Origin: Eucalyptus grandis
Taxonomy: Eukaryota; Streptophyta; Magnoliopsida; Myrtales; Myrtaceae
Direction of reading: 5' to 3'
DNA length: 64,000 nucleotides
NCBI RefSeq assembly: GCF_016545825.1
Contig: NC_052615.1
Location: 20,886,520 to 20,950,519 of the forward strand
Shown piece by piece: positions 23,369 through 34,699 of the stretch. Positions within the stretch are counted from its first letter, which is position 1, and the number at the start of each line of letters is the position of its first letter. The notes beneath the pieces were generated by a model. The model did no database searches. It was not told the origin of the DNA and saw only the letters and a list, made by a program, of their open reading frames with translations. The translations under genes were made by a program, and so were the position numbers.

Positions 23369-26268
23369 TGTTGACACCTAAATTTTGGCGATCCATTTAG
23401 TCATTTATTGCATAAAAAATTAGGGGTTAATTTTATCCCTGAAAAAAATATTAATTGCATAGCTACATTTAGTTTGCATATTTTGCATTTATTTACTAGG
23501 CCGGTGGCGGATGGGTCGAATTGGTGTTTTTGAATTTTAAATTAATAGGCCGGGCTAGGCCCATGAAAGGATAAAATTAACCAAAGCCCGTCGTTATTTT
23601 TAATTGATTATCTTGCGAAAAAATTAAGATTTGATGCGATATTATGGTTTTTGAAAATTTAAAAAAAAATCGCATTGTAATCTTATTTTTTATCAATAGA
23701 TGATGAAATCGGGGGAGAATATTTTGAGATAAGGATTCGGGTGATCGGGAGGTTATAGATTATCTTCGTGCATATTGAAAAACGAGATAAAATATTCTAC
23801 GAAGATTACCTATTTTTACCTATAAAAGCAATCGTGTACGGAGAGAGAAAGGGGAGGCTTCTCTGGAAAAAAAAATTGAGAAAAGAAAAGAGAAGGAGAA
23901 GAAAATTTTTCTGCAAAAAGGCAAAAGGAAAACTTGCAGAAAAGAAGAAAAAATCAGAACGTGAGAGAGAGAGAGTCAGAGAGAAAGGAGAAAAGTAAAA
24001 AAACAGTAAAGGTTGATTTGACCTTTACTGTTCATCACCTTCCCAAATCCGCTGCAACTCGCGGAGACCCGACGCCGGAGCTCCGACGAAGCCCGCCGCT
24101 CCTGACCTTGCCGAGCGCCACCCGTCACTGCACCACCGCCGCTCCTGACCTAGCACCACGCCCCCGACGACCGCGCTCTCGCCCTCTCCGCCGCCGCGCC
24201 TCAGCCCGTGCCCCGTCGCCGCGAGCCCAGTGCCCGAGCTCTGCTCCTGCAGCTAGATCTGACCATTGCAACCTCCGTCCGGCGAAGCTGCTGCCGATCC
24301 GAGCCCCCACACGTCTGAGTGACATCTTTGTTGTCAGGCATCTCTGCTCCGATCGGTCGCACCAGCCTCGTCAAAGCCCGACGTCGCCTCTGCTGGCCCC
24401 GCCTCCACACAGCTCTCTTCTCCGCGCCGCTTAATCCAACCTGCCGCTGCTGCTCTGCCCGAAGTCAGGCAGAACCGTGCTGCTCGCTTCCCCCGACGTC
24501 TAGACACACCGGCGACTCACCTCGCTGGAACCCCGAACGCCGGTGACCCGAACCCGCTACCCAGAGATCAGCCGCACGAGCAAGCCGTGGGTGAAGAAAG
24601 CAAGAAAAGAAAAAGAAAAGAAAAAGAAAATGAAATTAGGTAGTTTTATTTTCTTTTTATATTTACTTTATTTTGTTTACATTATGTAGTTTAGTTATTT
24701 AATTGGATCCCAATGTTCACTTTATGAGTCCTGTAGGCATTATCCGAAGGGTCTTCCAAATAATTGTTATAATTATTAATTTGACCCGTAAGATGTCGGG
24801 TCATTTTTTAATTATTTTAATTCTTGGAATTTGTTGATAGTACTTTAATTGTTGAATCAATATAACTATTAATTTGATCCGTAAGAATTCGGATCAGATT
24901 TTTAATTATCTTGATCTTTTTGTTGTGATAATTAGGGTTAGGATAATCGTTAATTTGACCTGTGAGACAACAAGTTATTTTTTCCGATTATTTTAATCCT
25001 TTATTTGATTGAATATCTTGATTGGTTAGATTTAATTGATAATTGTTTTTTTTAAAACCACTAAAAAATCTAAAAAAATATTTGAATTAGGATTCAGTTT
25101 GTTTTAGAATATTTTTCGTTATCTTGCATATCTAGAATAGGGATTTTATTCCGAATTTAGAAAATATAAAAACAAAAAAAAAAAAAAAAAACAAAAGGCG
25201 CATTCATTTAGGTTGTTAGTTTTATCATTATTTGAATTGCATGTGCAATTTTAATTTCAAATTAATATAAAAAGATAAAAAAAATATCATGCATATGTTA
25301 TATAGAATTAGGGCATACTCCGCACATCATTGCATATTAGATCAATTACATGTTAGATTAAGATAATATCTTAGTTTAAATTAGAATTTAATGTGACTTA
25401 ATCCTTAGTTTAAATTAGATAGAATTTTAATCTAGCTAGATCATTTTGCATTTTTAAATAAAAACATCAAATGCACGTCATTTAGTTTTTATTAGGTTCA
25501 TTTAATTAAAACTTCCTCGTCATTAGACTAAGTCATTTAATAAATGTTGCGTGACATATAACTCGCATACTAAATTGTATGTTGCGTGTCATTTTAGTAT
25601 GTCATTGCATTGCATTACCTATCATCATTTGATTAATTTAGATTGCATTTAATTATTGCATTTATTCATGTCATATAGTTTAGGTCATGCTGCCATGTCA
25701 TATTAGATCACATGCATTGCATAAGTCATGATTTTCATTAAATAAAGTGAAAACAAAAATTGAAATTGCATGTCAATTAGAAATCATATCTAGGGCTGCG
25801 GATGTGAATTCTACTTTAACAATGCAGATGCTTTCGTTACTTCTAGGTATGTTTTGCAATATTAAATTGCTTTCTTGAGTGTTAAATTGGTGGTATGCGC
25901 ACACGCATGGTCACCTCACATGTTAAGAAATTAAAATCAATTCAAGTTGCTTGCCAAACAATTTTTTTGAAAATAAAAAGAATGGTACCGAAAGGGCATT
26001 AGAGAAATCTAATGTAATCAAGTTCCCGTACCCTTAGTCTCTGGTTCGTAGGAGTAAAGTAATTCTCCCATTATTTTACTTAGGTGTCTAATCGACCTAC
26101 CATAAATTGATTAGTGGCGACTCCTAAATTAAATCAATTTGCATGTTAAGAAATTCAAACCTAAGTCGCGAATTGGTATGGGCTTGGGAGAGCCCGAGTT
26201 AAGTTTAGGCTTAACAATCCATTAGCCAAACCCTAGGTGGTTGAAACCCGAAAAATTGGGTCGCGACA
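23369..26268. mobile_element. Solo LTR (Gypsy-like), 2.9 kb, inside LINE2
   Basis: It begins TGTTGACACCTAAATTTTGG, ends TTGGGTCGCGACA, and is flanked by a 5-bp cctag duplication. Joining the flanks restores continuous LINE2 RT sequence, so the ends are exact. TG...CA ends, length, and the lack of pol or of a second LTR indicate a solo LTR left by LTR-LTR recombination, or a very short non-autonomous element. The interior changes sharply in composition: AT-rich ends, a purine-rich run at 23840-24000, and a GC-rich island at 24030-24600 with accidental open frames. Confidence 0.87.
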
Positions 26269-26273
26269 CCTAG

Positions 26274-27713
26274 GCTGAGGAAAGAGTGAACCATGTTGAA
26301 TATATCATCTTTGAGGGTGGTCCATTGACTTTGATAGAATAGGCCAGTTAGGCCATCCGGACCCGGAGCCTTTGAAGCCCCTAACTGAAAAACTGCTTCT
26401 TTGATTTCTTCATGAGTGGCTGGCTTTGTTAAACATGCATTTATCTCCTTAGTTATAACTGGTTGACACTAATCCAATACAGGTAAATAATTCCGGTCAC
26501 CAACAGAAGTGAATAAAGCTTGATAGAAGTTGGTGATGTGAGAGGTAATGGTTTACAGGATCCCCGCACCAGGTATTGTCATCTATTCGAAGCATAGATA
26601 TTCTATTTCGATGTCGTCGTTGAATGGTAGTGGCCTGAAAGTACTTAGTATTCTGATCGCCCCATTTTAGCCACGCAATTCTTGATTTCATGCACCAATA
26701 TATTTCTTCCTGTCTCCATAGCTCTTCGATTTTCTAAGTAATACTACTGGTTTCCTCCCTATTTTGTTCTCCATTGTTGCTGTTTGTCAATTCCATAAGA
26801 CGAAATTTGAGGGAGTTGATATGTTTTTAGGCATTCTGGAATTTTCCTCTGCTCCATTTGTGTAAATCTGCTTTTAGTTTATGTAGTTTTTGGAGAAGGG
26901 TAGTAGTATCAGGATGTTGTACTTTCCAAACTCGCTGCATGACTTTCACAAAATCAGGATCTTCAAGCCAAAGGGCTGAAACCTGAATTGGTACTGAGAT
27001 TTCTTGCCTGTTGGAGAGAGGGATAGGATAATTGGGCTGTGGTCCGAGCCTATGGCTGGTAGAGCAAAGGCTTGAGCATTTTGATGTTGTACTCTCCAGT
27101 CCATAGTACAGAGCACCCTATCTAACCGTTTTTTAACTAATGCAGTCCCTTCTCTTTTATTGGACCAGGTAAAGGCGCAGCCCTTGCTTTCGATATCCAT
27201 CAGAGAACAATCGTCTAAGAACTCCCGGAAAGCGGCAATACGGTTGCGGTCCACCTCCCTGCATCCAACCTTTTCCCAATGGTAAAGAGTTTCATTAAAA
27301 TCCCCAATACATAGCCATGGTAGCGGGTTAAAGGAATTGCATTCTTTCACTATACGCCATAGTCTGAGTCTCTCATGAAAATTTGTAGGTGCATGTAGAA
27401 AGGATATACGCATGAGGTTACCACTTTGCATATCTGTACATTTAAGATTAATAAGCTCCTTAGAAGTCCCTTCCAGTTCCACTTGAAGCTCTTCATCCCA
27501 CATCAGTGCTAAACCTCCAGCTATGCCGACTAGATCAATGATATAAGAATGCTGTAATTGAGTCTTTTGCCTTACTTGCTCCACAGCACGGATCTGATTT
27601 TTTGTTTCCATGATGAACACCAGGTTGGGCCGTTCTTGAGCCACAAGGGCCTGAAAATGCTGGACTGTCAAGGGGTTGCCCAGCCCTTGACAGTTCCAGC
27701 TAAGGAGTTTCAT
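26274..27713 (-). pseudogene. LINE2 ORF2, 5' half: endonuclease and RT N-terminus (broken)
   Basis: This is the upstream part of LINE2 ORF2. The start at 27713 (MKLLSWNCQGLGNPLTVQ) mirrors LINE1. The endonuclease is open to about 26950, with FIMETKNQ, IAGGLALMWDEE, LCIGDFNETLYHWEKVG, KKRLDRVLCTMDWR and GSDHSP; the catalytic Glu, Asp and His motifs all read intact. The linker to RT (26940-26500, IAWLKWGDQNTKYFQATTIQ) is broken by stops. The beginning of RT (KAPGPDGLTGLF) is at about 26375-26335, and the chain breaks off at 26274 where the LTR is inserted. Confidence 0.87.
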
Positions 27714-28280
27714 CTTTGCTGAGGTGGTTTTTTAGGGCCAGCCACCAAAGCCCTTGTGCTTGCTCCTTCCCAGGACTAAACCGGGGTATCCAACAACAGA
27801 GTTTCATCCAACACATGCTCTTGATTCAGTTTTTTTTTTTTTTTTTCATAGGGACTGACCCTTTTTTTTTTTTTTGCTACAGGAGCTTTGTAGATTTCCT
27901 TTCCTTTCTTTGTATTCTGTGACAACACCTCACTGCTGGCTGGACATAGGAGGAGGGTCTATTGTTCTGCTGAGGTGTGAATTTGATTGAAGCTCAGAGG
28001 TGTTGTTTGTTTGGGTTGTGCAGGAACAATCGCCAGCGCTAATGAGTCTGCCTGTGGTGTTGCAGCAGGTGTTTCCAGGACCTATGTCTGAGTCTCCATT
28101 ACCACCTCATCATCCAGTTCCAATAGATCAAGGTTGCTGTAAAAAGTCTTCCAGTAGGGGCTATTCTCCTTCACTTCTGCCTTTAACAAAGAACCATAGC
28201 GGCCTGGTTGATCATGAGGTAAGCCGATTTCTTCATAGGGTATTTCAGGACAGGCAGTTGCATAGTGTCCAATTGCAAGA
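27714..28280 (-). pseudogene. LINE2 ORF1 C-terminal remnant
   Basis: This minus-strand remnant of the gag-like ORF1 starts within the CCHC knuckle at about 28280 (GHYATACPEIPYEEIGLPHD) and continues with a stretch containing SLLKAEVKENSPYWKTFY (about 28190-28140), which is related to SWLRAEVNTHSPFWRTFY in LINE1. It then reaches a stop at about 28090. Two T-rich runs (27830-27848, 27862-27875) interrupt the tail. The N-terminal DUF4283 domain is missing because of the 5' truncation. Confidence 0.75.
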
Positions 28281-28374
28281 TTCCGATCTTTGCAAGATTC
28301 AAATAATAAGTTTTCGTAGATCCTATAATTGCATCATTTGATCGTTGACTTATGCACAATCAATAACTTGATTC

Positions 28375-28570
28375 TTTATTTTAACGACAAATATTATAAG
28401 CATGCTTTGGAGTCAAGAACAGTACAATTTTAAACAAGAAAAACATAATGAATTTTGTCATCATTTTTTCTTTAGTTCTATTTCCCAATGTCAATTAAAT
28501 TATTTTACAATAGAATTTTATTGTGAAAAGTTCGAATTGTAAGCTTCCATATATACAAAAATCACGTCAA
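28375..28570. repeat. Partial third copy of the 860-bp unit
   Basis: The words ctttag.tctatttccca and aattaaatt.t, followed by the t.gaa.a.tt.gaat.ataagctt pattern, repeat the order seen at 19905-20105. Together with 28284-28335 (end of unit B), this shows at least three tandem copies before LINE2 arrived. Confidence 0.55.
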
Positions 28571-28756
28571 TTGAATGTTGCAAGGAAAATCTATACACGA
28601 TTATGGAATGGGATGATTTACGAGTTTTCTTGTCAATAATATATGATTAGGCAAGAATTTTCAAGAATATCAGTACTATTCTAGCTGATGTTATTTTTCT
28701 TTCATGATATTAATATATGTACAGTGGTATGAGAATGCCCTTTCTAATAAAATTCC

Positions 28757-29080
28757 TCACAAGTGCAATGCCGCCGTCCATGGCGCCAACAAGCTCGCCT
28801 TCCGCCACAAGAGTACGTGGATATTCGAGGCGTGCGAGGGCACGCCGGCAGCCTTCGTGTGGAGGGCCGACGCCGCCGCCGTGTGCGTCGCGTGCGACAT
28901 GGACGTGCACTTGCCAACCCCCTCGCCGACCGCCACGTGCGAGTCCCTCTAAAGCCCTTCGTCGACGCGGCCGCTGCTGCCGCCGGGCCCGTTGCGTCGG
29001 GCTCCATCCCTGACTTCCTCAACGGCGAGTGCTTCGGCCCCACGAAGATAGCAGAAGGGGCCGGAGCGGAAGCCAGAAAT
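28757..29080 (+). pseudogene. CONSTANS-like (B-box zinc finger) gene fragment
   Basis: GC-rich plus-strand fragment of a CO-like/BBX transcription factor. From 28759 it reads KCNAAVHGANKLAFRHKSTW, the end of B-box 1, then FEACEGTPAAFVWRADAAAV followed by CVACDMDVH, which is B-box 2. The frame then slips by one base near 28911 and continues as ANPLADRHVRVPLKPFVDAA, the usual ANPLARRH..VP..PF ending of the tandem B-box region. Two zinc ligands are lost (Cys to Phe before EAC, Cys to Trp after AAFV). Nothing of the start, the middle region or the CCT domain is present, and the right side runs into GA-rich low-complexity DNA. It is a dead gene fragment, possibly transposon-carried. Its base composition is unlike its surroundings. 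Confidence 0.82.
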
Positions 29081-29084
29081 GCGT

Positions 29085-30424
29085 TCTGGAATGAAGAGAG
29101 AGAGACGAGAGAAGAGAGAGGAGAGAGAGACTGAGCGTACAGAGGAGAGAGAAGAAAGAGTCTGAAATTGGGGCCCACTTCAGACACGTGTCGCATCCTT
29201 GTGGCCCTTTCTATTTGTTGCGTTGGCAACGTCGCCAATATTTTCTCGATATTGGCATGAACTTCTGCCCTTTCAGCCACATTTTGAGAACAAGCGTACG
29301 GCATTGTGTCATGAACATGATTTTGTTTTTCATAGAATAGAGGAACTTGCAACATGAACCTATGTCGGCTGATTTATGCTGAAATTTTCTGTTGTGGAGA
29401 TGAGAAGATTGCATAGGATTCTGTTCTTGAAGCCGTTCTCTCTTTTGCAGCAATTGGCCCACGTTCCCCCAGAAATTCACCAAGTGAGGCCTCGTCGGAT
29501 AGTATTTCTGCTCTTCCTACTTCCAATTATTTTTGTTGACGTGGCTGTTTTTTGGGTCCAGAGTGGAGAGTAGAGGGAGAAGCTCAAGGATACTGCAGCT
29601 AAGCAGGAAAAGTCAGCTTAAGCAATACATGGCTGGCTAGAGAGAAAACAGGAATTTTGAGGTTTGCTCGGTTTTCATTCAACCATTTACCTTTTTTCTT
29701 GTTTCGGTGCTTTGTGATGATCATCGAGAGTATAACAGTGAATTTACCCTGAATAATCATGTACCTTTGCCTGATTCATGCATAAAAATTATCTAGCTTC
29801 TGTTGTGATTTTTGTATTAAACGTTGCGTGCAGCATGTTAGGGTGGTCGTATGATGACTTTACTGCCGCTGCTGTTGGTGATTGCTTTGTTGAGTGTTAA
29901 AAGTACGGGCATCGTCCATATCGGTGAATAGCTGAAAAACATGCCCATTTTAAGGTATCTATATTAACAAGGTATGCTAAGAGTTTTTTCGTTCAAAGCG
30001 TGTAATTTGTCCAAGTGGAACGATCAAATCAAAAAAAAAAAAATCAGAGAGAGAGAGAGGGAATTGCGATTCAGGTGGTGAACGAAACAAAGAGTAATTC
30101 TATTGAATTCTCGATGCCTTGCATGGAAAGTTCCTCCAACCTCTTTCTATTGTGTCTTTCTCCTCTATTAGAATTATAATGTTTCTAGAATATTTCAAAG
30201 AAACGCTCTAGAAGTTATTTCCTTTCCGAAAGAGTTTTGCACTCATTGATTTATAATATGACCCATCCTGCACATTAGATCGTACTGTTCGGACAGAACT
30301 TCCCTTCCCTTTAATTTGGGGTTTCATGGCTGATAGATTAAAAGATGAAACTAATACCCATCAAACGTTTTGTCATCTGCATATTTATCAGTGAAAGAAA
30401 CAATGCCATTCAACGAATATACGG
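29085..30424. other. Non-coding stretch between the B-box fragment and U3
   Basis: GA-rich repeats lie at about 29090-29160. The rest is AT-rich DNA without a convincing ORF, with an A-run plus (GA)n at 30027-30060. I recognise no gene or element here. Confidence 0.45.
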
Positions 30425-31017
30425 TATTATTGTATATTATTACTTTACTTTTGCCAAATTATGAATAATTTATTTCAACATTGAGACACTTCGGTTCTAA
30501 GACGGAAAAATTAGCGATGCACCAACTACCAAGTGCAGCACCGAATTTGTTAATAGATCAATAGAATCTCGCGGATTCAGTGACCTTCATCGCCCATAAT
30601 AGGCGAGAGTGGTCCATAAATCATGTAGATACATACGATCTAAATGATTAATTATAACGGTCCCACTGTGGGCCAACATAGGCACATTTGCAATTATAAA
30701 GATTAGTACCCAATTTTGATTTAAAAAGTGATATAACAAACTCTTATTTGAGTGTTTTGAATATGAGACGGTTTCTTTTACTTTCTTATCGGCTAAACAT
30801 TAAAAATAGTCCGTGTAACCATATCCAATGCATACTAAAAAAATCAAGCCACATTACTTTATAAGGATCGTTTTATAATGTAATTATTCATTCCCTATCC
30901 ACATGCCAATGAATAGAAGCAATAGAAAGCAATAATCAGAAGACAACTAGTGGTCAGTTGAAAGCTATTGTAAGTGTATTCTAAGAGGGGAATCTTTCAC
31001 CTGCTCTCCACTGGTTT

Positions 31018-31022
31018 GTACT
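31018..31022. repeat. Probable target duplication (gtact) of the Copia element
   Basis: gtact precedes the 5' LTR, and gttgt (36541-36545) follows the 3' LTR, matching at 3 of 5 positions. Sequence from the other units (tttgtactcttcccacc) shows that the flanks join here, so the breakpoints are sound even though the duplication has decayed. Confidence 0.55.
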
Positions 31023-31268
31023 TATTGGAAGATATGCTCGAAATATACTATCTAAGATCCATTCGGATTATGATTGTGCACTAAATCAATTAGGGATTAG
31101 ATTGAGATTTGGATTGATTCATAGAATACATTATTTCCATTTATTATGTACATCTTGTACTATATCTACAAAATCTTGTATTGAAGAGAAATACAAAAGC
31201 TTTCCCTAAGCTTTGTCCTCTTCATTCCTGATTTCCCTTGTCTTCCTTGTCTTCTTTATTTACTTTCA
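31023..31268 (+). repeat. 5' LTR of the Copia element
   Basis: Direct repeat of 36304-36540 (shared agatatgctcgaaatatac, gatccattcggatta, gggattagattgagatttgg, and a pyrimidine-rich end). It is about 9 bp longer than the 3' LTR, because of an extra segment near 31180-31195, and has several substitutions. Confidence 0.93.
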
Positions 31269-31282
31269 ATGTATCAGAGCAT
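31269..31282 (+). promoter_or_regulatory. Primer-binding site (tRNA-iMet type)
   Basis: atgtatcagagca follows the 5' LTR. The plant initiator-Met primer site is tggtatcagagc, so this is the same site with one or two changes. It marks where minus-strand DNA synthesis was primed. Confidence 0.8.
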
Positions 31283-32239
31283 ACAAGCTCCTATTTTTGG
31301 CTTTCGTTAACTCTAGCCGATTGCCTACCAAGGAACTCAAAACCTGCAAAATAGAGTTATTCCTCTGGTGTAGGAATCGGTTTCGAGAAAGAAAGGAATA
31401 AGGGAATTTTTTTTTACCACCTTCATGACCAAAAACTTACCATCGGCCTCTAATGAGCAATCCCAGGAAGAAGTCACGCCTCAGACGTCAGAAGTCCAGG
31501 ATCTGATCCCCACTGTTGAGGTTCCTGGGACTCAAAAGCAAATCGTTTAGGCCCAACATGTGGATTGGCAACCTTTTATGGCTCAGTCAAATCTAGGCAA
31601 CCCATGCCGGGTCAGCCCATGGTGGGTCATCCTTACAAGTGGCTACCTTTTCAGATGTAGCCTAATCCATGGTTTTTTGGGCCGAGCCCAAACACATCAT
31701 CACAGGGGATTTAGGACCGACAAAGCTTTGCCTGACCCGATGGCAGCCCACTAGCTGCAAATGAGGCAAGCATGGCCATCGAATCGGATCAAACGAATGT
31801 GGAACAGGCAATCGGGTCAAACAAACAGGGTATGAGAACAAATTCCTACTCAGTTTTTCAATGCAGGGCAAGGAACCGGGTCAAGTAATTCGAGTATGGG
31901 AACAAATCCCTACCCAAGATTTTCACCCTAAGTCTTTTTGTATCCAAACGTAGCCGTCACTGGTCGTCTAGAACTCGGCGACCCCCTGTTCGTATTAATC
32001 GTCGTCCAGGCCGGAGAATTATTCTAGGTGGTCGCAAGAATTCCACAAGCTCTTGTGACAAAGGACAAAGACGGCTTCCTTGACGGAACCGTCCCAATTC
32101 CTTGCAACGAGCACTTGGCCCGACACTAGAGAAAATGCAATCAACTTGTCTGTACATGGATCAACAATTGCATCTCTCTAGAGGTCGCGGCCAGACTTCC
32201 ACTGATGGAGGACACGAAAAACATGTAGGATAATATCAA
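31283..32239 (+). other. Copia leader and eroded gag N-terminus
   Basis: No sustained frame is visible. Short plus-strand stretches such as the one near 31430-31560 look like the start of gag, and the rest reads as stop-rich decay. The recurring phrase 'ggaac..atcgggtcaa..aa' (about 31800 and 31873) suggests a small internal duplication. Confidence 0.5.
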
Positions 32240-33024
32240 AGAACTATATGGTAAATTGGATCGGGCAAAAATATTCTCTCATGCAGGAACTTAGTGAGCT
32301 CAAGCAAAGGAATATGATGGTCATGACTTACTTCAACGAGCTATTGTCACTAGGAAATGATCTCAAAGTGGCTGAAGAAAAACTTGAGGGGCTAGAAACA
32401 ACACTTAACATTACTGATCTATCAAGGAAAGGGAGAAAGTCACTTGATTTCTCTTGATATTGAACATATCTTACCTGTCATTCACATATTTTAGCCATGG
32501 ATCTAGTCCTATTGATTGATGGAATTTTTTAGTTGGCTGTTCAAAAGGAGAGCCGGCAATTCATGTTGTCGAAACACGCAAGAGGCAACGAAAGCATCGC
32601 CCTTGCAGCCCGCGGCAAACGGCGAGAATCAAGCACAAGAGGGACAAAATGAGTAGCCCAAATTGTGCGTATAGATCATATGGTCCACAAGGAGCCAAAT
32701 ATGTAGCTGGCTCAGATGGTGGACACGAGTCCACGATTAAGGCACTGGACAGCTAGATTTTTGCCACATTGTCGAAGAACTATGGGCAAAATCCAAAGGG
32801 GAAAGGCATATCATTTTGCAACTATTGCAAACAATCACCTCATAAAATTGATAATTGTTGGAAATTGCATGGAAAACCTGGAGAAAAAAGGGAAAAAGAA
32901 GGAATTTTTAGCAGCTTATCAAGTCACTAGAGCCACATGTCAAAGTGCTGATCAACGTATTACATATGGGCAGTATCAACAGTTGATGCAAACATTACAA
33001 AAGTTGGACACTTCCAACAAATGA
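32240..33024 (+). pseudogene. Copia gag remnant with zinc knuckle
   Basis: Remnant of the capsid-like gag. The frame from 32248 reads KYSLMQELSELKQRNMMVMT followed by YFNELLSL, typical of the UBN2/retrotrans_gag helix region. Downstream, in a different frame from about 32801, the CCHC knuckle reads FCNYCKQSPHKIDNCWKLHG (C-x2-C-x4-H-x4-C all intact). A frameshift therefore lies between them, and stops interrupt the first part near 32455. It carries no gene of the host. Confidence 0.8.
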
Positions 33025-33429
33025 GGGAGTTTTTCAAGTATCTCTCATTGCTTGGTAAATTCTATTTTAAGAAAGGCATAGATAATTGACTTAAGAACGA
33101 GTGACCATATAATCTACGATAAAGATTTTTTTCAAGTATGAATAGGAACTTGAATTTTCATGTTTTCGTGCAATTACCAAATGGAAATATCACTTATGTC
33201 AACATGATGGGAACAATCAATTTTAGTCCTCATATCACCCTTCAAAATGTCCTTTATGTCCCTGAGTTTTAGTTTAATCTCTTTTCTATGTTTAGAATTT
33301 GCAAAGAAAATTCATGTCAAGTCTTCTTCGATGTTGACACTTGCTTCTTTCAGGCTCTTTCGACTAGCAAACTGATATGCTTGGGTAATATTTCTGAATG
33401 ACTTATTTTTTGGACTAGTTTTTCGAGTA

Positions 33430-34260
33430 ATTTTGATTTGTCATGCATTTCCTTGAATAACTTATCAATTTGTAACATGACTACCAATGATAAGAACTTT
33501 ATTATGCATTTGAGAATGGGTCATAGTGCTTCATTTCCTTATTCTCAATGTCACATATTCCTTATTGCTAAACAATCTCATACCCCTTTTTCATCTAGCA
33601 ATCCTTGTGCCCATGACATTCTTTCATTAATTCATGCGGATGTCTAGGGACCTTACCATATGACATATCGTGATGGGTCTCGTTACTTCTTTACAATTGT
33701 GGACGATTACTCTCGCGCCACCTAGGTTTTTCTGATGCAATCAAAAGGTCAAGTTTCCTCTCATTTAAGAACATTTGTTACCTTATCCAAGAATCAGTTC
33801 GGAAAATCTATTGATATTGATAATGGGAGAGAATTTTTAACCATGATTGCACTTCAATTTTCTCATCCCATGGCATCTTGCATGAAAGCTCTTGCATTTA
33901 CACCCCCACAATAGAATGGGGTAGTGGAGTGGAAACACCGCCATCTTTTGGAAGTTGCACATGTGCTAAAGTTCCAAGCATCTATCCCAGCAAATTATTG
34001 GGGAGATTGTGTTGTTACGGTGGCTTATCTGAATAATCATATACCCACTCGGATACTCAATGGGCAAACTCCTTTTGAACTACTTTTTGGAAAGGAACCG
34101 GAGCTGAATCATCTAAGAGTCTTCGGTTGCTTATGTTATACTACCATAGTAGGGCCTTAGGACAAGATAGGTCCTTGTGCTCGATGATGTATATTCATAG
34201 GATATCCTAGCTTACAAAAGGGATATCAAGTTCTTGATCCATCTACAAGGGAAATTTTTA
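33430..34260 (+). pseudogene. Copia integrase remnant
   Basis: Integrase domain that once inserted the element DNA. An HHCC-like start (MHLRMGHSASFPYSQC) lies near 33505. The rve core follows with LIHADV then a stop, GSRYFFTIVDDYSRAT, IDIDNGREFL, and NGVVEWKHRHLLEVAHVLKF; the positions of the D-D-E triad can be recognised. The C-terminal part GQTPFELLFGKEPELNHLRV followed by FGCLCY is typical of Copia. Stops at about 33645, 33725 and 33912 kill the frame. Confidence 0.85.
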
Positions 34261-34699
34261 CAAGTATGGATGTTATTTTCCATGAAGACATTTTTCCATT
34301 CACCGAAAGGGCATCTTCAAATGAAGATTTGGGCATTGTGACTAATCCTCGTCATTTCTTATTTGAGGAAGAATTGTCTCCATATTTTGATTATATTCTA
34401 GCAGCACCGCCAGTCAATATTCTTTCTCCATTAACAACTTCAAATTCGAAAACAAATCCGCCTCCAGAGAATGCTATGGAAGACACATTTGACATTATGC
34501 TTGATGATGAAGAAATTCAAGGAGCCTCACCAGAACTCACTATTAAGGTATCTTCTCCTTTGAAAGCTGGTCCTTCATAATGTTCCAATCACGCTACATG
34601 ACCACCGACATGGGCAAAAGACTACGTCTATGCCACACTAAATTGTATTCATCATCCAATCTTAGCCTACATTTCTTTTCATAAACTATTGCTGAAACA

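Larger units (their letters stand above)
20653..28280 (-). mobile_element. LINE2: 5'-truncated plant L1 LINE, split by a solo LTR
   Basis: Minus-strand non-LTR element. Its poly-A appears as a T-run at about 20637-20652. Coding order is 3'-RNase H (21291-20674), zf-RVT (22158-21384), RT (23360-22223 continuing at 26500-26274 across the inserted LTR), endonuclease (27713-26946) and the end of ORF1 (28280-27714). ORF1 is cut inside its CCHC knuckle (GHYATACPEIPYEE), so the element is 5' truncated at about 28280. T-rich runs at 27830-27875 disrupt the gag tail. No clear target duplication is visible, and the flanks suggest loss of about 330 bp of host sequence. Confidence 0.88.

Noticed and set aside
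23934..24546. Long GC-rich plus-strand frames, proline- and arginine-rich
   Set aside because: They lie entirely inside the solo LTR 23369-26268, show biased composition, and are matched by open frames on the other strand; not a host gene.
28704..28952. A functional CONSTANS-like gene
   Set aside because: Only the B-box core is present, with a frameshift, lost zinc ligands and no CCT domain, so it is annotated as a fragment.
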